In this document: one piece after another, positions 46,358-64,000 of the stretch
Layout of the letters: each line of letters opens with the position of its first letter
Position numbering within the stretch: the first letter of the stretch is position 1
NCBI RefSeq assembly: GCF_021347895.1
Contig: NC_067121.1
Span: 31,979,974 to 32,043,973 of the forward strand
Direction of reading: 5' to 3'
From: Acanthochromis polyacanthus
Taxonomy: Eukaryota > Chordata > Actinopteri > Pomacentridae
Length of the DNA: 64,000 nucleotides
Program-made: the position numbers and the translations under genes
Notes under the pieces: generated by a model
Told to the model about the DNA's origin: nothing
What the model saw: only the letters and a program-made list of their open reading frames with translations
Database searches by the model: none

Positions 46358-49300
46358 TATATGATAAATACGTTGCCACTACTCTATTATAGTGACGATG
46401 TTGTTTTCTGTCTTCCTGTAACACAAGTAGATCAACTCATGTGTTGAGGGTGTTGTAACACAAACAGGTTTCAAGGATGTACAGCAGATTAAACGAGGAG
46501 ATAAATCTGGGAGACAAGTTCTTACAACTACGGTATGACTGGCATTCTGTAGGCAACAGAATTATAATAAACAAAGTCAGTTAAACTCTTTCTGACAGTG
46601 TGCTTTCAGCTGGGCTTTTGCATTCATATTTTGCACCTATGTACAGTGCAAAACATGTGCGAATTAAGCACAAAGAAAGGTGTGTAGCATTCCTGCCACC
46701 CCTATGTGTTCATACATGGTAAAAGTCCCTGGAACACAACTGTGAGCAGGGTGTAGATGAAGATATGGTCGAGGTTATGCTTTATTCTAGGTAATGTAAA
46801 GCTAAGGGCTGGTTTCACCTCCTTATGCTTGTCTACATTGCCTGACAGTGTCACATACAGACAAGTGACAAATTAAAGGGAAAAAAACTGCAATGTTTGA
46901 ACCCCACATGGAGGGGTTCTAGTGAATCTCTTATACTTTGGGAGGTATTTTGCTGGCTTTACTTGTCCTCCTGGAGCAGGGGTGTCAAACATATTTTAGT
47001 TCAGAAGACACTTTCAGTCCAATTTGATCTCAAGTGGGCTGAACCAGTAAGACGAGAGAATAATACGACAAAAAAACAACAGAAAAAGACAAAGCATGAC
47101 AAAAAGGAGACAAAAAATACAACAATTAGACAAAATATTGCAAAAATGAGAAACAAAATGACAAAAGAACAATGAGCAATCTAGTATTTTACTTCATGAA
47201 CAACTTGTCAAGGTCTAGAAATTATTTTAAATTTATAATTTTACAAATTTGCAATCTGCAGTTAATGTCTTCTCCGTAATTTCCATAATTTTGAACAGTT
47301 TTTACTTGCAGACTATCAGGCTTGTGAATGACTTTCATAAACATACTGGCCTGGACTATGGTATTGAACTTTATTCACACATATAATGTGGTTCTGCTGC
47401 TGTTTATACAGGGACCACTGCCTCATCTTTAGAACTGTATAACTGTTTAACTTGATACAATATGCACTTTAAAATCATTACTGTAATCGCCTGATCTCTG
47501 CCTTAGTCACCTCATTCAAACTAAGGTTTACAGGAATGCACAGTACACTTTACAACCCCTGCCATTGTCCTGTTAGGTTGTGCCTATTTGTATAAATTGC
47601 TTTAGTTTTTCTGCAGAGTATCAGCAAACCAAGAGGTCCGTTGTACTGTTTGACTGTCCAGTTTTCTTTAGATATGACAATGGATCTCTTGAATCTGATG
47701 GGAGTGGTCCCTTCATGTGCTATGGCCTTCATAGTGAACAGATCTCAACCCAGTTACATGCCAATTTGAGATTTTTGACAAACATACTAGACAGCACTCT
47801 TCACCATCATTAAAACGCCAAATGAGGGCATATCTTTAAGTAGAACAGTGTTTCATTCCAACACTAGAGCTCAAGAGACTTGGAGAATCAATTACTAGGA
47901 AGTTTAAAGCTTTTGTGGTTTCAGATGGAGGCCCAACACATTACTGAGATGTTGTACTTAATGTTTGTTTTTCTTAATTTGTCACCCGTCTGTTTGTATA
48001 TGTATTAGATCATTGGATTATTATTAATAATGATGATTTATTCTGATTGAAGTCTAGCTGGTGACAGTGGAGCAAATTGAACTATTTTATGTACTCTTAG
48101 GTGAGTCACTATTAATCATATCTTACCATTGACTACCGTGGAGCCTGTGGATTTCTTTATCTGTAGAGAAACTAGTAACTGAAGCTGACAGGAATAAATG
48201 TAATGGAGTAAAATGTTCCAGAGACTTGAGGAATCCCAACATCTTATTATGACATTTACTGCTGCTTTTTCCTTTAATTTGTCACCCATCACCCAACATT
48301 GTATATGATGTTCAGAAGGATTTTGAAGCTTAAGATTCTTTGTTTTAGTGGCTGCAACAATCCTTCAAATTCAAATATTTTACGTGTCTTCAGCTTGACA
48401 TATTTGGCATCTCCACAAACTCTGGGATTTCCTGTAAAAGTTAGGCTGAAAGCAACTTGGCTGAGTTGTGACTGAGCCTCAGCTTGTTACACATTTGTGC
48501 TTTGTGTGTTTTTCGACAGCAAATATTCACCAGCTGAGCTGCATCAGCACAAACATTCAGGCTAAATAAGAAGACAACTGCACGGCTGCTGACTCCACAA
48601 AACATTACCAAGTCTTCGTCACTAGATGTCCTCGTAAAGTCATTGAATAGCCTTGACACTAAACAGCTGTGTGGATTAGTTCAGTCCTCATAGATGGCAA
48701 GTGTGGAAAAGGCATTAGCTTCCTCCATGGGCCTCCTGCTCTCACACAAACACACGCAGAGTAGAAGCAGGAAAATGGCAGACCTTGATTTTGTGGAGGT
48801 CTGACTGAGAGCTTGGTCAGTGTGCAGCAGGTTGTTGTCTGTCAGCTCCCGGTAGTTTCTTTCACGGACTGTCAGCGGCACATCTGTCCTCCTCCTCCTC
48901 CTCCATCATGCTGAGTCTGATTCAGCACTTCAACACCTACACAGAGAACCAAGAATAGACTCAGGACTCATACTGAGACTGGAGAGAGGAGGAAAAACAA
49001 CCGCTGCCAGAGACCACCCTGTCCCATCTCATCTTTGTCCCAGCATCTGCAGCCTGTGCACCAGGTTTAAAGGATGGCTCTGCTGCCTGTTTAATGTCAG
49101 TCATTTGTGAAGTCCTCACTGCACATTTAGGCTGATTGGGATCCCCTTGTATGCTCTGAAAGTGTCAGGTGCATCTGCTCCCGGCTCTGCCTCCACAGAT
49201 CTGAGCCAGGCCACAGACAGATATTTACACATATAAATAGACACTCTGTTGTATGGATGCAGGCTGTGCACACAGACACACCTGAGGCATGCATAGATGG

Positions 49301-49400
49301 AGTCAGTGCCTGCAGCTGAGGCGTTATAGGTCACCTTTAATACAGGAGGTGTCAACTGTGCACGGATTATACTTTGCTGGCTTCAATATTTAATGTTAGT
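46358..49400. other. Intergenic, mostly featureless
   Basis: No gene recognised. At about 46977-47060 a GGAGCAGGGGTGTCAAACAT motif matches the usual start of a common vertebrate hAT-type repeat, but its other end is not clear. An AT-rich stretch and scattered short open frames follow. Confidence 0.4.
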
Positions 49401-49887
49401 CTTATATTACCTCCCAGCCCAGACCTTCCACTCTCGCTCCAGCTCACTCCAGAGCGTGAGATCACTCCACAGCTCACCCCTCTCCACCCCACCCCACCCC
49501 TACCCGCCGCGCGCGCTCCAATGCTCCCCCACTCTTCATTTGGATTCAGTTTCAGCAAAGCGAGAGGATGGCAAACATGTAGTGGAACAACTGATCATCG
49601 CAGGCATGACAAGATGTGCGAATAGGCTGTCGTGAAAATAAATAAGTGAAATCTGAAACAGCATGAAGGCATCCGGCTGTCAGGTCCAACTCAGCGGATG
49701 CGCGCTGGATCCAGAACCAACGCTCAGGATGGACTGAGACATTTACGCGCAGGAGGTTGCCACGGGCAGGCGTTTCGGTTTGACCTCGGTGGGAATCATT
49801 TCTGGGACAACTTGAGGATGTATCAATGAAGAATGTGACTGCGTCTGACTCGGTCCAAACGGGGTTGATGAAGCCCTCGGCGGTGTC
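49401..49887 (+). promoter_or_regulatory. lrrc52: Probable promoter and 5' UTR of lrrc52
   Basis: A GC-rich block with C-rich tracts (49480-49530) just upstream of the lrrc52 start codon. No TATA box or spliced leader can be assigned from sequence alone. Confidence 0.35.
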
Positions 49888-57793
<7,906 letters not shown>

Positions 57794-58547
57794 AGGACCT
57801 AATTTGACCCTGCCCGCCATGGATTCCCACAGTGCCTCCTGTCACCTTCCACGACTGTCTGTGAAGTCCAATGAAACTGTCAAACTGAGTCTAACAGGCT
57901 CAGCCCTGGAAGAGAAGGGAGGGGATTCACCAGAGACGAGGAATGTCTCTCTGCTCATGTGTAGTGGGCTTCCAGGTGGTGTAACACACACTGTAGGGGC
58001 TATAGTGGAGGTCCACAGTGCTTGTATAAACCATATATGCAAATATATGACTTTGTATGTTGTTAATTTCTGTGTCAGGTTTGAGTGAGAGATGGTAATG
58101 CCTGTGGAAAACCAACCCAAATCCATAACACTGGTTGGCCATCTTGGAAGAAACCAGTCATGTTCTTAAATACCATACTCATTAAGCACTGATAGTTTTG
58201 GTGATTTTGGCCTGTGTTAATTCATAAAATGGGTACAGGCCAGGCTACCTAAAAAGTGTTCTTAGTTCGATAAAAACACACTGAATCATTTTAAGCTAAA
58301 GCTAAATTTTAAGCTAAAAAGTTATCCACACAGGCTAACACACCCTTCAAAAAATGTTACTTACGAGCACGATTATAACAAGGGAGGTTGTGTACTTCAG
58401 ATGCTTGGTGTCCAAGTGGTAATGTCGACCACAAGTCATGAAAATGCTGCTGCTAGATATCAGCAACTAAGGCTAACCGTTTGGCAAGCTTACGACACAA
58501 TGTAGTAAATGCAAAGGTACAATGACAAGCTAAAACTGTTTTTAGAC
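57794..58547 (+). other. lrrc52: Probable lrrc52 3' UTR
   Basis: No further coding exon recognised after the TAA at 57791-57793. A candidate AATAAA lies at 59316-59321; if used, the 3' UTR would include the palindrome at 58548. Confidence 0.35.
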
Positions 58548-58593
58548 TATAAAATATCAAACAAAAGTATATACTTTTGTTTGATATTTTATA
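58548..58593. repeat. Perfect 46-bp palindrome
   Basis: Two 23-bp arms with no spacer: the left arm TATAAAATATCAAACAAAAG..TAT is followed at once by its exact reverse complement. The next base on each side breaks the symmetry. It can form a hairpin in RNA from either strand or a cruciform in DNA. Confidence 0.95.
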
Positions 58594-61500
58594 CTGTGTG
58601 TAATTAAGAACCCAATACTACCATTCACCAAAAAAACTCAAAAAACAAAACACTGTATCTGATATCATTCGCAAAGACGTCGCAACTCGTGAACTCTGAG
58701 CTTTCAGAAAATTTCCACTTAAGACAGTAAGACCACGAGGCAAGGGAACCTTTATATGGATTTGTAAACACAGTAAATGCCATTTGAGGGCCGCCACTTA
58801 CCAATGATTCTGTTCTAGCAACTGGCTAAACGGAAGGAAACATAACTTCTAATTTGTGGTTTGCTGGTGATATTGTGGTGGAAACAACAAGAAAGGGAAG
58901 GGTTTCAACGACCGTGGTTGTTTTTTTTTTTTTTTTTCAAAATCGGATTTTTCTTTTGTATTTTTACCATTTTCACTTTATGTGTTATTCTGTCAACTTC
59001 TTTGCATCCAACAGATGCAGTGGGATTAGTGTTCCTGCTTGGCCCATTGACTTGAATATAAAACTTGGATATCTGCAAATTGGATGGCTTAAGAACTAGG
59101 AAGTGCAAGGGAAAAAACAACCATGAATGCAGTTGTTGGTGTCCCCTAACCTTTTTTAAAGGTATCTCGATGGTAATGTTGGTCTGGACGGAATACAGTA
59201 AGGCTGAATGGTCAATAGGTGGTTGGTCACCCATGGTTTTTTTGTATGACATAAAGCTAATTCATAATGAATTCTAAGCCATAGTCAATATTTGTCTTTG
59301 TGAAACTGGCCCTCAAATAAAAAAACCCAAAACATTTGCCTTTTCCAGTCTTTATATGATGCTAAAGGATGCTAATATAAGTACAAACCGGCGTCATTAC
59401 TCAGAACCACAAAGTATTTTTGCCAAATTCTTTTCAGTAAATATAAAATCAGTTTTTCAATACTTGTTTTCATACTGGAACAAATTGAATTTACCCCAAT
59501 TAAATGGATTGGCTCCTGGACCCTTCTAGCATTCTTAGCTTAGCGCTGGTTTCACAGTGGCACTTTTCTGGAGGGATCTCCATAATGGCACTAAGCAGAG
59601 CAGGAGAATTGTGTCACAACTTGACAGCCTCTATGTAAAATTAATGTTTTGTTGTTGTTGTCCCCAAGAGAGGATAAAGTGCTTTTATGCACATGGCAGA
59701 GTGTATGATGTAGCTGTACGTGTGATTATGCTTTTGCACACAAGTCGTTCTGTTCAGCTTTGGTGTCTCGTTTTGCACCGATCATTTACCACTCTCTCCT
59801 GAATTATTAGCCCAGAAACAAACTGCAGTTGAGGTATTTGTGTTGAGGGTTCTACAGTATCTGTGAAGCTGAGGGAGCCAACATGTGCCAACTGCCGAGG
59901 TCTATTCTGGCAGTGGGCCCCGCTGGATCGCAACTAAACAGGACAGTGTGATAACTGATTTCTGCTTCATCCTCTCTTTGTTGGGTAACTCTTTTGAGTG
60001 CAGTGTTCTGTCTGTTTCTACATGCACTGTTGACGCACCAAAAAGCCTTATGTGGTGTGTGTATGTTTGAGGGTGACAAATTTAGTTAATTAGAAAAGGA
60101 AATCAATTTCCTCTGCAACAAACAAAAAGGACTTTGATTTAGAAACAATAAATTCTCTTAATTTTCCAGCAAGTGAATTAGATTTGTTTTAATTTGGTCT
60201 ATTGACATGAGTGAATTTAGTCCAGCTCTGTTGTTGACTGAATCATCTGCAGCTGTTTTGCAGCAAATAAGGCACTTAATCCTGCAGGAAAAACAGGGAG
60301 CAGAATCATTTCTGTCCACAGTGGTGAATATCAACGCTTGCTTTGTTTGATATGCCCCAGTTTGTGATGCTCAACATTACAAACTTTCCATATTTCTGCT
60401 TCTAGTTATCTGCCTGTAACACTCCACTGGCCCTGACATTGACTGTTATGAACTAAGAAAAGAACAGAAAGGAACAGGAACAGGGAAATCAATAGGCTGC
60501 CCTGACATGCCATGTTTTGTATGTGTGCTGCATCTGTAGAATCAGTTCTGTCTAAGAATTATTTGCTCTATTAAAGAACAAATTTAAACCTCTCTGGGAC
60601 CAGAGAAGGAAGGAATTCTCTTCAAATGATTGGACCAGCTTTTTTGCATTATTTTATGTTCTGCAGTTCATACCAAAAGTGTTTGGAGTCAGCTGTTGTC
60701 CATACTGGCCCTCACGGCTTATTGGATTGGACTTGAATAGAACAAAGCCATCGTTAACATAATTAGGAACATACATCTGAAGGTAAAATGCCTACTTTGC
60801 CAGTGCTTTTAGTATTAAGTGAGCTGTGCATACTAGGTTACAAGGAGAAAGGTAGTAGTCGTACTACCAAATGTCATATTGAAAGAACTGGATTGTTATC
60901 ATTTGCAAGTATTTGGTAGCTTTATGCTGAACATGTGTTGAAAACAAAGCAACTAATGTGCACTCTGACTCTGCACAATCTGTTGCCTTTCTGTAACGTG
61001 ATCTGCAGCACAACCGAGAACCCTTTCTTCACACATTTCCTCGCACTTGCATGTGCATATTGTCGGGATTTCCCAAAATGAAGAAAAGTTAGTGGTTTAT
61101 GTAACGGCTCTACAGAGTAATAATAGTACAGCAGACGGTATAAACATTCTGTCGATGGTTGGCTGAGCAGCAGTCGAAGCTGATTTTCTGCTTTGCCTGT
61201 TATAGGCGTTTTTCCACAGCAGACATTTATAGCTTTGAAAAGCATGTGTGTAATTAATGACAAAGACAAATGTTGGCTGGTAAAAACATCTATTGTGGAG
61301 TTTTCCTGTTGTGGGAATTGTGGTGTTGATAGAAGAAGAAAGCAAGAAGCTGATATAAGACACTCAGGAACGCATCTCATATAGTTCCGCTTAGCCTCCT
61401 CCTCATACAAAGGAGCAGTCCTGACTCACAGCAGTATGTATAACTATGCATGTACCGATCTACACATAACGGCATGGCAGACACAACTGGATGCCACAAG

Positions 61501-64000
61501 TGTCAGTCCAAGATAGTGACCCATGTACTGTACCTGTAAGTTGCCTACTTAAGCAGTATGCTGAGATGCCTCCGAACATTTCAAGCACTGGTTGCTGATT
61601 TCTCTTACAGCTTTGGTGTGATATTTTGCATGGGTTCCTTCAGTATTTTACAAAATGCATTGCATTATGTGCATGTGTATTAAGGTCTGTGTACTAAACG
61701 CTCATCTATATCTGCATACGATACGCGCATCTTCTTGATAGTTTCGGCTGTGAGGATGTATTGCATTCTGCTTAGCACACTGATAAGGCCATGTGACGCC
61801 ACAGGCAAGGGTGAGGGTGCAGACTGGAAATAGGATAGCGGGTTGCATTAATTCATGTCAGCACAGTGACACACATGGAATGACAAGGAATACCCACATC
61901 TCCCTTTCATTACAAACATGTACATAGTTGCTGTTCTTGCACACTCATGCATTATTTTGGAAATAATTATAGATTGCTTCATATGGGCAGTATTTTATAG
62001 CGGGTGAATATGCTGATTTTTATTAATATATTAGGTGGATAAACTGGATTTCTGCACTTTTTCACCCCCACACTTGCCACTCACCCCGTTTTCAGGCACA
62101 TGTTTGAATGTGCTTTAACACACAGAGACAAAAGCATCAGTTCTGCCTCCAACACAAATCACCTCTGGGTAGAACATACTGTGTAAAAGCTTAGAAGGAC
62201 TCTCACTAATGCTGTATAACTGACACTAGCCAGAACAGCATCAACCCACACCGTGAAACACCTAAATGTAAAATTTCCCAAAAAAAACTGTGATGATTTG
62301 CTTTCTTTCTGAGCAGAAGATGAGAGGAATGAGAGCACTCCTGTGTCAGTATGCTGTATGAAGCCAGCAGTGGATTTGTTGAGAGGAGGATATAGATAGG
62401 CTTAGTTTAAGTTTCTCTCTATTGATTGAGCTTCTTAAAGATTTACCTCTTGTATCAAAATTGCATATTTAGATTTTTTTCCTCCATGAAAATGAGCCCC
62501 TCCTGTCTGAAAATAGCTTAAATGTATATCTTTGCCACTGCTTTCTCTAAAATGTCGCCGCCTTTTTCTTTGCTAACTACTCCAGTCGCATTCGTTCGAA
62601 ATAGAACCCAATTCAGAGAGAGAATATGGGCCAATTTATGCTTTCCGCATCTGTGAGCGCGGACCAATCCAGACTTTGAAAGCAGACTGTGGTTCTGTTT
62701 ATTCTATGATGGTTCCGTGCCAGTCTGCACAGACGGTTCATTGCCTTTCATACTTAATACAGAAACACACAGGAGGGAATTTGAATAGAATAAAGTAGCT
62801 ACTTACACATGAGGCTGTTGCACTTTGTCATTGGATATTCCTGACATGTGTTGATCCCAGTGGGAAGACAGAGCACAGGATATCTTGTTTAGGCTCCCTT
62901 GATGGGAAACATGTCCAAACCAAAGCACCTCCAGAGTTTGGCAGCAACTACTTGTGACTAATTAAAATTCTTGATGATTAACGTAAAAGTGTGGATGACC
63001 GACAGTCACCTCGTACAGTCTCTCCACTAAAGAAGCATTTGTTTTGGACACCATTTGTTTCCCCGGGCATTGTAGTGCATACAGTCTGCTCATGAAGGGT
63101 TTGCGTGGACCCTCATGGATTTTGGTGGTTGATAAAATTTACATCAAGTGTACCTGGAAAGCATGAATTGGTCCTGATGATAAAGAGAGCCACATCCTAG
63201 AAGTTAACAGAATTTGTTCCTTTGGTTTGTTTTTGACCGTTTCAAGGCATAAATGCTTTGCAACTGGATTAACTGTTTGTTTCACTCATGAAATGTCTTT
63301 TAGTCTATAAAAAAAACACCATATGGATCTGGTAAAAAGAAGTAGATTTTCACCTGAGTGGGTCTTTAACTAACTGGTTGGCTTAAGAACAATTACTGAA
63401 TGCTGTATGCTGCATATCTACAACTCATTTTAAGATATGGAACAGTGGTTGTGGATGAAGCCAGCTGTTTCCTTCCGGTACTCACATTTATTCGAAGTTA
63501 CGCTAATTGGCTACAATAGTCAAATGGTCAGATTGCATACCACATGGGTGCCTTCAAGCAGTTTATGAAGGAAGAAATTTCAGTAACAACAGTAAATAAA
63601 AAAGACAACATGAATGCTAACAACCTTCTCATCTACTTCTTAGCAAGAAATCAAATTAATATATTTTCCAACATGCTAAGCTATGGGTTTGAGATGGTAA
63701 ATAAGCAGGGAAGACTGCTGTAGCACTTGAGAGTGGATGTTTGTTTTCTTCTCATTGAGCGGCCAAGCTGAGGTAGTGGTCAGGATCTGCCTGAGGACAG
63801 AGGTGCACTCAGCTGGCTACGGTCACATCAGTAACACAGCTGTGACTCCTAGCCAGTTCAGTGAGTAGACGAGGAAATGCACACAGCCTTTGGATCCAGA
63901 AGCTCCGGCAGCCCTGTTTCCTGCCTGTGGTTGTGTAAGTCATATTTTTTTGCACCATTGTGTGCATCCACTGAGCTGAAGGCAAACTGGCCACCGCAAA
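58594..64000. other. Long stretch without a recognised gene
   Basis: AT-rich with a T-run of about 18 at 58920-58937. Open frames are short, and none has a recognisable domain, a signal peptide with splice context or a family match. It may be intergenic, or hold distal introns or UTRs of a gene beyond the window. Confidence 0.45.

Overview
The window looks like nuclear DNA of a ray-finned fish, probably a percomorph. It has compact vertebrate genes with GT-AG introns, long CA/TG microsatellites, Tc1/mariner and hAT-like repeats of the kind common in teleosts, and proteins close to human FZR1, IPO13, MGST3 and LRRC52. The species call is inference. I assembled five multi-exon genes exon by exon; all junctions keep frame and the lengths match the families.

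Layout. Positions 1-3900 are AT-rich and intergenic, with repeat fragments and a diverged tandem duplication. fzr1 (Cdh1, the APC/C co-activator) runs on + with 13 coding exons from 4607 to 13942 and a GC-rich leader at about 3900-4600. ipo13 (importin-13) is tail to tail with it on -, with 21 coding exons from 29396 down to 15790; candidate poly(A) signals of the two genes lie about 50 bp apart near 15440-15490. Head to head with ipo13 is a five-exon + gene (30179-37120) for a short mucin-like single-pass membrane protein that I cannot name. mgst3 (microsomal glutathione S-transferase 3) is on - (42807-40623). lrrc52, a leucine-rich-repeat auxiliary subunit of Slo-type potassium channels, is on + (49888-57793) with two coding exons and a 6.9 kb intron. 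From 57794 to the end I see no gene. LRRC52 and MGST3 are also neighbours on human chromosome 1q24, which supports both calls. The five genes form no shared pathway.

The accessory content is mobile DNA: a family of TTAA-flanked MITEs with a central palindrome (complete or partial copies near 946, 6813, 17104, 25932, 27461 and 40894), two internally deleted Tc1/mariner elements (44033 and 45686), a Tc1-like MITE nested inside one TTAA MITE (26067), and a 574-bp TIR element with 9-bp target duplications that carries a RecQ-helicase-like fragment (31482-32055). Points most worth a second look: a long UG repeat directly at an ipo13 3' splice site, the palindromic MITEs on both sides of the largest ipo13 exon, the RecQ-fragment element, a mariner remnant that keeps only its DNA-binding domain, the unnamed mucin-like gene, and a perfect 46-bp palindrome at 58548. 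I saw no CRISPR array, no operon and no convincing tRNA or rRNA gene.
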